Under the pieces are notes generated by a model. That model was not told the origin of the DNA, searched no databases, and worked only from the letters and a program-made list of their open reading frames with translations. A stretch of DNA of 64,000 bases from Marvania coccoides. Taxonomy: Eukaryota; Chlorophyta; Trebouxiophyceae; Chlorellales; Chlorellaceae. Made by a program: the position numbers and the translations under genes. The stretch lies in assembly GCA_963854735.1 (NCBI GenBank), contig OY978097.1:1984001-2048000 (forward strand), given 5' to 3'. Of this stretch, positions 32,965 to 43,763 are shown piece by piece. The first letter of the stretch is position 1. Every line of letters starts with the position of its first letter.

Positions 32965-33937
32965 ATGCTTTATGTCTGCACGCTGCCGAGCCCAATGGCA
33001 CGCCACCACGCATCCTATGCGTACCGAATATTTCCAGCGATTTTTAAATGCAGTTTCTGCGGCCATCAGGCCCGCTCCCTTACCTCTCTCGCCACCGCCA
33101 CCGACGTCCCAGCCTTCACCTTTGAATTCTCCATCGAAGACCCCGTTTTCCCCGAGCTGCACCTTCCGGGACAATCTTCAGTCCTCCTTGGCTTGGATCC
33201 AGATACCAGCGGCGCCATCGCGTGCCTGCGCTGGACAAATCCACTCGACGCTGCACAACTCTTGCAGCAGCACTCCTCCCCCGAACGACTGGCTGCCGCT
33301 GCAGTGGTAGAGGTCCACGACATGCCCACGCATGTATGGCAGCTGAAAGCGCGGAACAAGAAGCAGCCCAGCCCTTCGGCGTTGATGGCACTGTTTACCG
33401 ATATTTGTGAGCGGGACGGCGGGGCCACCGCCAGAGCGGCCGTTGAGTTCACTACCCCCATGCACATGAGCGGAAAATTTGCGTGGTATGACTCGGGGTT
33501 CGCTACGGGGGTGATCACGGGGCTTTTGACCGCCCAGGGGCTGCCGTATGAGAGAGTGTCGGCATCATCGTGGAAACGCCAGCTCGGATTGCACAGGCTG
33601 GGCAAAGAAGGCAGTCTGGCGCTGGCCAGGCAGCTCTTCCCGCAAGCTGCGCAGCTGTACTTGAAGTGAGTGGATTTTAAATGTCTTTATAGTTATTTTT
33701 TGAAGGAAATAAATTATTCAGTGGCGGTGTAGGCGGAAGAAAGACCATGGGCGGGCAGAGGCGTTGCTGATCTGTGCATGGGCGCTGGGGCTGAGGGCTG
33801 TGCCGTTGGGAGTTCTGAGTGAGAGCGAAGATGCTCCTGTCAATGTAGAGAAAAGAGGCGTCGCGGCAGATGCGGAAGAAGAATTTGATGAAGGGGAAGT
33901 ATCTTCTGAGTCTGACGAAAATACAATTGCGCAGTAG
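32965..33937 (+). CDS. plastid Holliday-junction resolvase (MOC1-like)
   Basis: Exons 32965-33665 and 33733-33937 give 301 residues. The first 65 residues are transit-like. The RNase H-like core begins with LLGLDPDTSGAIACL (catalytic Asp), then VEVHDMPTHVW, the second acid in AAVEFTTPMHMSGKFAWYDS, TWKxx-like SSWKRQLGL, and LFPQAAQLYLKRKKDHGRAE with LLICAW, carrying the final acidic residues. This order matches plant MOC1, which resolves four-way junctions so that chloroplast nucleoids segregate. The join YLK to RKKDHGRAE uses the acceptor TGTAG at 33731-33732; the nearer CAG would break the frame. The acidic Ser/Glu-rich tail is specific. The gene converges with the cis-prenyltransferase. Confidence 0.85.
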
Positions 33938-34040
33938 GCCAAAAATTACAATATATCATTTCGTACAAAAATCGAGTAAAAAATCGATAATACATTAAAG
34001 CGGCGGCGGATTGAATTCAATCAAAAATTGTCAGTGGCAG

Positions 34041-35245
34041 CTAGCACAGTGCTTCCACCTTTTCTTCACCAGCGAGAAACCGGCGCTGTCTCAGGCGAGG
34101 CGACCCCGCAGGTGCGTCTTCCAGACCTTCTCTCGCCAGAACACCTACAAGTTCACTGTGTCTGCCACCTTCTTCTCTGGAGCGATCTTCTGAAGCATCC
34201 GAGCTAGGGCTACTGCACTCCCTGGGCGTTGCGATGCCCCTAGGCGACGCTCCCTCGCTTTTCGAGCTCGTTTTCAGCCCCATTGAGGCCCCAACAACTT
34301 CCAGTGCAGCGTGCCGCAATGCCGGACCCTTCCTGCTGCTCGCATTGTGTATCGACCGTTGCGCCGCCTGCTGGGCGGCCTGCAGCACCGGGTACTGCCT
34401 TTGGTACTGCATGATGGCCGAAACGAGGTCCAGAAAGCTGAAATTTGGCCAGAGGACGGGGGTGAACACCAACAACGCATGGCTGCTTTGTCGCAGCATG
34501 AAGTCGCTCAGCCGCCGCTCCCCCGAGGTGCGCACCAGCAGGTCCACGGGAGGGGAGTCCCTGGAGTAGAGGTGGTCGTCCAGGGGGCGGCCAGACGCAG
34601 AAGCAGCGTCCAGCGCCTGCTGCAGCTCCCAAGACGCCCTGCAAAAATTAATTAAATAGCATTAGCATTGAGAAAGACGTGATAATTTGGGAAACAATAA
34701 AATAAAACAGAAACGATTCCTTTTTCCCCTTTTCTGCAGGGTTTTTTCGAGTTTCAAAAAATAAATGCTTACGTGTACGAGAAGCAGATGTTGAGAATGG
34801 CGCTGGTGTGGTGCCGCGTGGCTGCCATGATATCGGCTGCCGCCTTTTGCACCCCCGGCGGTGCCAGCGTCAGGTCCCCCAAGACGTGAACCCTCACGCT
34901 GTGCCGCCGCAGCACGTCCTGCTCCGCCAGCATGTGGGCCAGCTTCTCCTCCGCCAGGCGCATCAGCGTGGCCACCTCCTCCTCGCTGCGCTTGTAGTTA
35001 TCGATGGAGAATGCGTACGCACTGACGCAGGTGATCCCAAGATCGAGGCACCACTCCAGCGCGTCGATCAGCCGCCGGTACCCAAATGTGTGGCCCTGTA
35101 CGGTGGCCAGGTTCTGCCGCTCGGCGTAGCGCCTGTTGCCATCCATGATGAAGGCAATGTGCTTGGGGACTGGGTGTAAGGAGAGGATGCCGGACACGGA
35201 CTGCCGCAGCAGCGCTTGCAGCCAATCAAGCCCCAGGGGAGTCAT
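34041..35245 (-). CDS. cis-prenyltransferase (dehydrodolichyl diphosphate synthase type)
   Basis: Exons 35245-34773 and 34638-34041 give 356 residues. All conserved regions are present: HIAFIMDGNRRYAERQ with the catalytic Asp, GHTFGYRRL, YAFSIDNYKRSEEEV, and DLLVRTSGERRLSDFMLRQS. It should condense isopentenyl diphosphate in cis onto farnesyl diphosphate to make dolichol precursors for glycosylation. The DGNRRYA and RTSGERRLSDF motifs fit the eukaryotic DHDDS subunit rather than NgBR. The C-terminal 110 residues are a Ser/Arg-rich extension beyond the usual end. One GT-AG intron lies between the ICFSYT and TASWEL blocks. Confidence 0.9.
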
Positions 35246-35667
35246 GATAATACGGTGCTTGAAAATATAAAGATGAGAGCAGCATGAATTATTTTTTAAA
35301 TTTTGATTCGAAAATAAAAATCAAAGAGAGCGCCCGCTCGCGTAATGAGACATGGCGACGAAGCAGAGCATGTTGGCGTATATTAAATTAAAACAAGAGA
35401 TTAAAACGTTGCTCCGTGGCCACTTCTTTTCTTTCGAATCGCCAGCCAGCTGCCTGCTCCATCCTCCCAGCTGCCCCGTAAATTTAGAGGTTAGCAGCTG
35501 CCCTTATCTTCCCGAATGGGCCCAATGATGGTCCACTCTTCTATGGGTTCTCCCTGGCGTGGGCTTAAACAACGTACAACGTACCATCATAATGACATGA
35601 CGGGAACCAGTCCTTCCCGAAATATCAAGGTAAAAGGAATTCATTTGAATCACTTCAATTGCTGTTT
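35246..35667. other. spacer
   Basis: About 420 bases lie between the cis-prenyltransferase start and the 3' end of the MYND gene. It is A+T-rich nearest 35246. No open frame with codon bias, repeat or RNA gene is seen. Confidence 0.4.
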
Positions 35668-38130
35668 TCATGCAGAGCCGCTAGCGGCGCTCTCAGCCAC
35701 GAGGGCCTTGCACGCTGCTTTGTGCGTCTTCCAGAAAGCTTTGTGGCACTCAGGCCCGCAAAATCGCGCTGTGTTGCACCCAGAGCACCTTTTGCGCTTC
35801 GCCTTTCCCACGACAGGCCGCAGTGAGCAGCACGTTATGTTGGAGCACTGCAGCTCCGCCAGCGCCTTTGCTCGCGCCACAAGGTTCGCATTGCTGGCTT
35901 CAGTGGCGTCCACGCCCTGCAGCAACGCTTTCAGGGGACCAGAGAAGTCTTCATTCCCACCAAACATGCGCCCCGCCGCCGCCCACATCCGTTGTTGCAA
36001 CACGTACGCATCCACAATGCGGCGCAGCCCAGGCTCGGGGCCCACACAAACAGGCAGCAGGATTTTGAGCTGCGACACCAGCGTCTTTGCGACGGTATTT
36101 AACGTGCCTACGGCAGCGTACGGGTCTCGCCCTTGCCTGACCGCGTCCCACACCAACGGTGGCAGGCTCTCCATCAAGTAGAACCCCTTCAGCTCCAGCG
36201 CCATCAAGATCTTCTTGACTTGGTCTTTTCGGGCGTCGTCGAGCTTCTTTTTTATGAGGCATCTGTTCACGATGGACGCAGCTCCCGACCAAACGGCGAC
36301 GGCGTACTTCAAGCCGGCCAAGCGCTGGCTGGTTGGGTAGGGGAAATTGGGAGGCGCTCTCCCACCTCCGGCGTCAGAGGTCATGGGGGAAGTGTATACC
36401 TTCCTTGCCTGCCCATCGGTGAGTTTCATGTGCGCCAGCGCAGCTTTGAGGGTGGTTTCGAAGGCATCGGCCAGCGCTACGCACGCTGTGTGGGTGAGCA
36501 GCTGGCTGCCTGGGTCGTCAAAGTCGCTGGGAAGAAAGTGGAAGTTGGTGAACATCGCATCCATCGCGACGTGCAACGCGGGGGCGACGGCGGTTTTCAG
36601 CGCTGTGGCGCTGGTCGCCGCCGGTGGGTCCTGGGACACCGCCAACGCCAGAGACCCGTACACCCATGCCAGCCGCTCTCCCACCTCCACCGCTGTGACG
36701 TACGCACCATGGGACTCCATAGACATTAAGGACAAATTTTCAAAGCTGTGGCGCAGGCAGGCGCTGTACCCTGCGACGGCGTTGTTACAGCGAAGCTCAA
36801 TCGGCTCGATGTACTGCACTTCTGATTGGTACCGCATCCAGGCCTCGGACGCTAGCTTCACGCCTTCAAACATGGCGGCGAGCGTCTTTTCTGGTGGCAA
36901 CAAGGAGGGGGAGGCAGTCGCCGAAGCTGAGAAGCGGTGCGCTATGGGCCCATCGACAGCACGCCTACCGCAGCCTCCAGCGCACTGAATTTCAGGCCGG
37001 CGGGGATGTTTTCTGCGTCGGCAAACGCTTGGCACGCTGCAGCAAACTTGTGTAACAATCCTTCTCCCTCCACCAGCCGCGTGTACGTCTTTCGGCCTTC
37101 ACAAGGGCTGAATCGCGTGTGGCCGTTGGGCAGCATATCAAATGGCAGCTCCGTCAGGGTGCACGGCAACGCCCCAGCCACCCTCAGAATTTCTTTGTTC
37201 CAGACCCCCGGCTCTTTCATCACCGTCTCCACCAGCCGCACCAGAAGTTTCGCTGAATAGCCCTTGGTGAAGTCTTCACTCCAGTAGTAGTCGAACGCCT
37301 GGCCGGTTGGCAGCGTGTAGAGCAAGCAGCTTGGCGAGGTTGAAGTAATGTGAATGGTTGAGAAACGATCGCAGCGCAGGTAGGATGGCCAGCTTGGTGC
37401 ACTGCCGCACTATGCCTACCACCCTACTGGGCGCCAGCGCCTTGGCGGTCAGGGCTTTGGTTTCGGGGGTGGTGGTTCTCGCATCGAAGACTTGTGCACC
37501 TCGAAGGGCAGCAGTGGCAGCGCATATATATACTGCCAGAGAGACTTCGGACATCTCTGCGAGATCACTACGGTCTTTTGTCCAGGTTCATGATAAAGTC
37601 ATAAATTAAGTCGATAGGGGCCAGGAGGGCTGCCTGTTAGCGAAGGGTGAAGAGCCGCTGGTTAAGAACCAAGCCATGCCGCTCGGTGCATATGCAGACC
37701 AACTCCATCAATATTTTGATGAGCACGGTCTCCAAGGAGATCTCCGCGCACCTCCTGTCGGCTGACAGCGGGCGAGGGTTGGCGGCGGCGGCGATGAAGG
37801 TGATTACTGCCTCGTTCAAAGGGATCAAAGATCTGCGTGGGGGAACAGAATTTAAATGGAAGCATGGAATTCAACCTGCTGTGCGCTGGAAACATGCGAA
37901 AAGAGCAGAAGATGTGGGGGAACTGTTCAGTTTTAATCTCACTTTACATGCGGAACCGTGAGACTACCAGCGTTATTTTCGATCGTTCCCATTATCGTAT
38001 CAAATTGCATTACGTTGATCATGAGCGCGTCCACACCTAGTCCCTCAAAAAGCGATTCAAAGCTTTTGTGTTTATTCAACTCCTTCGCGATTTCTGCGAC
38101 ACCCGCCGCAAGCTGCTCTGCGCTCCACAT
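35668..38130 (-). CDS. MYND zinc-finger protein with alpha-helical N-terminal region
   Basis: The best phase-consistent model has exons 38130-37943, 37832-37700, 37633-37572, 37401-36986 and 36926-35668, giving 685 residues. The C-terminus is a clear MYND finger (CSNITCCSLRP, CSGCNTARFCGPECHKAFW, THKAAC). The long preceding part is helical with no recognised domain, such as RLVETVMKEPGVWNKEIL. There is no SET domain. The stretch 37402-37571, treated as a 170-base intron, has coding-like codon use in a third frame (about 56 codons around ALRGAQVFDARTTTPE). If it is really exon, two one-base frame changes are needed, near an AAAA run at 37574 and near 37328. The second intron uses a weak GTCTGC donor. 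Ends are firm; the internal structure is not. Confidence 0.6.
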
Positions 38131-38994
38131 GATGCGTATATTTTGTTTTAATTAAATCCGTGTGACAAGCAACAAAGACTCGTCGACGGTATGGGAAATG
38201 GAGCGAAAAGAGACTCTCTTTTCCTCTCAGAGGGAAAATACAGTGGTGCTGGCGAGACGAGGAAGAGTTTCGAATTAAAGTGAATTTAATAATTACAATG
38301 TTAATTTTTTGAGTTGATGTAACGTGAAACCAGCCTTTGGCGCTTTAAAACAATATATTTAAAATAATCTCTCATGATGGGATCTCGCCAGAGCAACACC
38401 CTTTTCTGAGGTGATGTGCATGCACGAGTATTAAAAATATTAAAAAAATATTGCCCGCCTAAATGGTCGCCAAGCTGGCCTGGGAAACCAGCGACTGAGC
38501 CCTTGTCAATGTATGAATGGCGGAGGCACTCTTTGTCGGAGCCAGTATAGAGAACTGGGAGCGTAGAAAGAATGACGCGCAGCCCAGCCGCCAGACACGC
38601 TGGTGAGTGCCAATCACCTTGGAAAGGGGCTCCCAAAGACGCTGGTCCCAGCGTCAAATCTCCTGAGGTGGAGCACAAGAAATAAAGCAGCAGCGGCTGA
38701 ACTGAGCGGCGTGCATTTTGCGAGCTATACCTCTTTTTTTTGCTCAAAAAAGAACTGCGTGCTCAAAAATTGCAGACATTATCTCTTCACCAGCTATTAA
38801 ATGGAAAAGGCTTGCAGAAATTAGGGGGGAAAAAAAGAAAAAAGGGGGAAAAGAATTGGTTGTGACGGTTCATTCAGCGAAATAAAACAAGGGGGGAAAG
38901 GCTTCAAAAGCAACACAAAACATCCCATATGGTAGAACTGCATGTATTGCAGAATTATCTGGCAACATGCATTCTAGTGCCAACGAAAATCCAG
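38131..38994. other. A+T-rich spacer of 0.86 kb
   Basis: Between the MYND gene start and the 3' end of the methyltransferase. It is A+T-rich with several poly-A and poly-G runs near 38820-38900. A 148-codon open frame on the minus strand (38301-38747) has no codon bias and no motif. No repeat or RNA gene was recognised. Confidence 0.45.
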
Positions 38995-40982
38995 CTAGTT
39001 CTGGAGGTCCTGACCGCCCGAAAAACTGCCGGCCTCCTGGCTGACGCTGTTCTCCACCTTCTCCTCTTCCACCGGTGCCATCACCTCTGTCGCTGCAGGC
39101 TTTTTAAAGCTCAGGCTCTTGGTGGTTGAGGAAACCACCTTGAGGTCGGGCTCAAGCCCTGCCTCCTCAAACAGCGCCCCCAGGTCGGTGGAAATGTAGG
39201 TCCTGCACGAGCAGCAAATTACCGTCAGTTACTGTTTGATTGGCGATTCAATTCTTTTCAGGCATCAGCAACTTTTGCGCTCAAGCACAACTTCGTATCT
39301 TTCCCCTCACCTGTAATACGGCTCGTTGAAGTTTTCAAAGTCGCCCAGCGTTCTGTCAAAGCAGGGGCGGTCCCCCAGCTGCGCAGAGTCGGTGAGGACC
39401 ACCATCCCACCGGGCTTCACCACACGGGCCATCTCCTTGGCCACGGCCTTGCGCACGTCGGTGGGCAGCTCGTGGAAGCAGTACACGCAGTACACGAGGT
39501 CGAACGAGGCGTCAGCGGCAGGGATGCTCTCGGCGGCGGCCTGCAGGAAGGAAGCGCCTGTGCCGTCGGCGCCAGAGAGCCGGAGCTCGGGGGCACGCTT
39601 GGACTTCCAGTGCTTCATGCTCGTACGTGCCTGCAGCGAGAGAGAGGAGCGAGAACAATGGTTTGTTTCCTTGCAAAAATGCATAAACCTGCATGTAATC
39701 GGCGAAATTAAATTAAAATTTTCACTCTTTCGTGCCTCCTGCAGGTAAAAGGGGCTGACGTCCAGCAGGGTGAGGTCCATGGCCGGGTGGTTGTCTTTAA
39801 CAAACGTGGCAAAGCGTCCGGTGCCGCAGGCCACCTCCAGCGCCTTCATCTGCGAGGCATCCCTGCCCGCCATGAACTCCGCAACGGGCACTAGGGTGCT
39901 GCGCTGCATGGCGTCCTGCCGCCCCACAAACAGCGTCTCGGTGGAGGTCTCGTAGACTTGGGCGGAGCGGGTACTCATCCAGCCGTCGCTCTGGTAGTGG
40001 AACGACTCCTGGGCGTATTCAGGGAGGAAGGCGGAGCGGATCCAGAGCTCGTCGGGGGTGCCGCGCTCGCGGCGGCGCAGCGTGGCGGCTGCCTCGGAGA
40101 AGAACAGCGCCCCGCGGCGTGCGATGAAGAGGGGGTTGAACTGCCTGTGGGAGGGGGTGAGCATGTCCCAGGGCAGCGCGTAGCAGCCCGCCTGCGCGAA
40201 AGCGAGAAAGAGAGGGGATTAGTAATAAATACAAATAAAACCCCTACTACTGGCGTCCTCCCCCTGGGGACTCTTTGTTTTTTCTAAAACAAGATGAGTT
40301 TACTTCCTCGGAGTAAACTGGGCATATTAAAAAAAATATAAAAAATAAAAATGGGTGTTGTCAATTTTCTCACTTTAATGTTCTCGTAGTCTTGGTAGTA
40401 GCTCATGAAGGCCTCCGCAAGGGGGCCCTGCCACCCATTGCGCGCCACCTGCTCAAAGCGAGAGAGAGGGCCGGTGGCAGACACAGAGGACCCAGCCGCC
40501 GCCCGCGCCAGCGCCAGGCCGGCGATGGCCTGCGCCGCGAAAAAACCGGAGCGCGCGACGTGGTAGGCCCAGTACTGGGCGGACTGGGTGGAAGAAAGGG
40601 CACCAGAGGTGGAAACTGCGGAAGAAACGGTGTTGGCGAAGGAACGGAGGCGCTCAGACACGGGGGAAGTCTCGTCGTTGATGGTCTCCAACCAGCTGCG
40701 AGGGTTAAAGTCGCGCCACATGTCGACGGACCAGTGCAGGCGGAAGCGCTGGCGGTCTGCGTCCGCGGGGGTGGGCTGAGAGGGGGCAGCATTTTGAGGG
40801 GAGCTGGCAGCGGCGTTTTCTCCACTTCCGGGAGTGGTGACGATGTCTTCCAGGACTGCCCGCACAGGGGTTGCCATGCGGAACCCAGCTGAATTCTGGC
40901 GGTGGGGGAGGCGGGAGAAGATGGAGCGGGGTGAGATGGAGCTCCTGCCCAGGAGGGAGACCGCTGAGCGGGAAGAGGCCAT
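38995..40982 (-). CDS. plastid-targeted SAM-dependent methyltransferase
   Basis: Exons 40982-40374, 40191-39736, 39630-39311 and 39202-38995 give 530 residues. The N-terminus (MASSRSAVSLLGRSSISPRS) is a strong transit peptide. A unique region of about 200 residues precedes the methyltransferase core: LEVACGTGRFATFVKD (motif I), LTLLDVSPFYLQEAR, SFDLVYCVYCFHELP (motif post-II) and VVKPGGMVVLTDSAQ (motif III). It is a class I enzyme of the type found in plastids; the substrate is unknown. The second intron is best read as GC-AG (GAG|GCACGA ... CTGCAG|GCACGT), restoring FYLQEARTSMKHW. Its 105 bases contain no stop in frame. The first intron carries a copy of the dispersed repeat. Confidence 0.85.
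40243..40327 (+). repeat. dispersed non-coding repeat, copy B
   Basis: Shares CCTACTAC, a 24-base identical block and the CCTCGGAGTA and TGGGCATAT words with 27544-27638, in the same orientation. It lies in the first intron of the methyltransferase gene, which is transcribed from the other strand. Confidence 0.75.
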
Positions 40983-41519
40983 CTGCAAACCACAATACAA
41001 ACATGTGGAGTTTAGCTTATTGCGACGCGAATACTGGAGTTTTTTTCTCCGCACAAAAATAAATGTGTGCGTATTTCGCAAATTGAAGGAACTCGTTCCT
41101 TACCTTGGTGCTAAAAGGACGTCCCACCGCCAATTTCATGTCAAATTGACTAAACAGTGTCCGGTGAGTTTCGAGAGAAAAATAATAATAATGTGTGAAC
41201 AGTTAAAAAAAGTGTCAAACTGGAGCAGAATCTAGAGCAGGGGAGGGCTACAGCTGTGTTGCAAAATTAGTCGCAACCCATAAGTTTGTGAATACGATCT
41301 GCGAGGCTGCGTGCACGTGAGTGACCCAAAAAAAATTGTGGCTCCGGTCAACTTGTTCAAAAATTTGTGATTTTGTATTAAGCAATTTATATTCATTTGG
41401 TGTCATTCCAATTAGAATGCACAGTGAAGGGAATGGGTCCTGCAGCCTGCCAGTTTTTAATATAAAATAAAAAACTCCCGACATCAGACAAAAACAAGGT
41501 GCCATTAATTACGCAGCGC

Positions 41520-41719
41520 GTTCTCGCCTCGGGTCTTTTACGACATCAAATTTGTGTATCCTGATCCCGAGACGGGCTTCCAGGCTCAGTGGACGCCTGG
41601 TGCGCAGTACTGTAGCACCGTCTCTGCCAGCGCTCAAGTAGTTTTTACAGCAAGAAACGAATGCATTCGCAGCGTTGGGAGGGCAAAAATATCGACAAAT
41701 AGGTCGAAGCGATACTAAA
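41520..41719 (+). pseudogene. orphan coding-like segment, weakly SAP18-like
   Basis: A plus-strand frame directly after an acceptor-like TTACGCAG reads SPRVFYDIKFVYPDPETGFQ and continues QAQWTPGAQYCSTVS before losing character and ending at TAA. The F-x-x-KFVYPD-x-x-TG pattern recalls the ubiquitin-like core of SAP18, a splicing and Sin3-associated protein, but the match is short. No upstream exon could be found within the window, and the downstream part does not show the expected DYLDVAI motif. It is either a fragment or a misread non-coding stretch. Confidence 0.25.
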
Positions 41720-41751
41720 TAAATTCACTAAGAAGGGGGGTATGTGCCAAA

Positions 41752-41908
41752 CCACCAAAACAATGGGGGTGTGTGTTTTGGGTTGCGGAAGAGTAATAAA
41801 ATAAAATCTGCAACCCAAAACAATGACCCATTAGTTTTGGGTTGCGGAAGAGTTGCAAAAAATATAACCACAACCCAAAACAAGTACCTATGTGTTTTGA
41901 GTTGCATT
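41752..41908. repeat. 60-bp tandem repeat with CAACCCAAAAC hairpins
   Basis: Units at 41774-41833 and 41834-41893 each begin GTTTTGGGTTGCGGAAGAG, with partial units on both sides. Each unit ends with CAACCCAAAACA, the reverse complement of the next unit's start, so hairpins form at 41810-41845 and 41871-41904. The array directly abuts the stop codon of the stress-protein gene on the minus strand and would be in its 3' UTR. Confidence 0.85.
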
Positions 41909-43487
41909 TTATTTTATTGAAGCCGCTGCCACCTCCAGCCTCAGCTTTGCGACCTCCTCTCGCAGCGCAGCGATGGTTTGGTCGCGCTCCGCCAGCGCGC
42001 TCACCAGCGCCGCCACCTTCTCTGGCGCGGGGGAGGCTCGCCCGGGGGGAGAAGACACACCAGGAATTGCCGGCACCCACTCAGTCGCCTCGGCGCTAGA
42101 ATTCGGGGAAAGCGGGCTCAGGTCCTCCTCCTGCTCCGCCGACATGCCCAGTGCTTTCAGGGGCGCCACCAGGCAGGGGCAGGGCGCCTTGTCAATGAGG
42201 TAACCGCTGACCGAACCACCGCTGAATGTCTTCATGAGGCGGCCCCCCACCCGCGTGCTAATCACCAGCAGCTCGACGCCCTCGCTCTCGCAAAACTGGG
42301 TCAGCGCCGCGCGGGGCTCGCCGCGCAGGACAACCCCTAGATGGATGTTGTACCTGACACAGAAGGGAACACGTTTGACGCTGTAGAATCAGGGTCATTC
42401 AATTCAAGAAAAGGATTAAGAAACGACAACTCACCCTGCCAGCTCCTTTGCCCCAAACTCCAGCATTCCTTCCTCGGTAATCTCCCCCTGCCGCTCATCC
42501 ACCTTGTTTTCTCCCCCCAAGCCCAGCGGCAGCGACTGCGTAAAACTGCGGAGCATACCCTTTGCCCCCTTGCCGGATACCCTTTGCCCCTTGCCGGTCC
42601 CCTTCTCAGCAGGGAAGCAGTGCACGAGGTATATCTCGTCGTCTGGCAGCAGAACGAGGTGCTTGGCCAGGGAGATGAGGTGCAGGCCCACGGCGTAGGC
42701 GGGGTAGGCAATGGCCACCTTGCGGCGGGAAGTAGAGTTGGGGGACAGCGCTTGGGAGTCTCCCCGAGCCAGCCGGAGGCGCTCGTTGCGGACTGCGACA
42801 CGTCAACGTCAAATTATGAGCTTGTTATTTCGTCACACTAAGCAAAGATTCAAGTTTTTAAATGATTGGCTGGAAGAAGAGAAAAAAAAAAAATGAATAT
42901 AAGAGATGAATGCGTGCATGGAGGGGGCCAGCACTACTCACCCGCGGAGGCCCTGATGATGACAAAGGGCACGGTGATGTTTTGCCGCAGCCAGTCGCTG
43001 ACGGAGACGATTTGAAAGCCCGACTGGCGGGGAAAGTCTTCGTTGAGCACCACCACGTCGATGCCGTTGCGCTCAACAAACTGCGCGATATTGCGCTGCA
43101 GGGTGCCCTGCAGGGACACCACCTGCACGGGGTGGGGCCAGGCCAGCAGGGCGGTGTCCAGGTCTGGGCCCAGCGGACCGCCAGCTCGCCAGTTTTCCTT
43201 CTTGTCTTTGGCGTGCACGATGAACAGCTCGTCCGCCTCGCGCTGCAGCAATAACATGAAAGGGATATATAGTAAGGCCTGGCTTCTGTACTTGGTTTAA
43301 CACACCAGAGGTGAACAAACAAATACACGAGAAATAAATGAGACCCACTCACCCGGAGGAAGTACTGTCTTAACCAAGACCATGTTAAAACAGTAGATGG
43401 GTGCGACCATTGGCCCACGCACAGCGCTATTTTCCGGGGAGGGGCGGTCGGGGGAGGGGGGACACGCTCCTCTTGCTGGCTTTGCAT
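41909..43487 (-). CDS. tandem universal stress protein (two USP domains)
   Basis: Exons 43487-43353, 43242-42942, 42792-42435 and 42353-41909 give 412 residues. The first USP-like unit runs from KIALCVGQWSHPS to NITVPFVIIRAS, the second from RKVAIAYPAYAVGLHLISLA to CPCLVAP. The second retains the ATP-binding loop pattern G-x2-G-x9-G-S (STRVGGRLMKTFSGGSVSGY). The C-terminal tail is predicted coiled coil (PEKVAALVSALAERDQTIAA and on). USP proteins bind ATP and respond to stress. All introns are GT-AG with consistent phase. The last codons ATA AAA TAA create an AATAAA-like signal overlapping the stop. The gene shares a 276-bp divergent promoter with the CobW gene. Confidence 0.82.
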
Positions 43488-43763
43488 TTTTTTTCGGCAC
43501 AGAAAATATCAGAGGGCCGCAGGAGGACTCTCAGATCATTAAAAGTGATTATGCATTTTTTTTCAACAGGTTCGATCAGAAACCAGCAATAAAAGGTCGG
43601 GAAAAAAAATGGTCTGATTTTTTTGGCCTCATCCGCGCTTCTAAAGCTTTAATAGTTTTGTATTTAAAAATGCATATATATCTTCACACGCATCAAGAAG
43701 TCGCTAATTTTCGGCTGCTACCCCTCCTTTACAATAAATTTCTGAAATAAGACATTTCAAGCC

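Larger units (their letters stand above)
40983..41908. other. spacer with a coding-like segment and a tandem repeat
   Basis: Between the methyltransferase start and the 3' end of the stress-protein gene. Positions 41520-41719 contain a plus-strand open stretch with coding-like content (see the separate entry). From 41752 to 41908 there is a 60-bp tandem repeat. The rest is A+T-rich without recognisable content. Confidence 0.5.

Noticed and set aside
38301..38747. A 148-codon minus-strand open frame
   Set aside because: A+T-rich, no codon bias and no motif.
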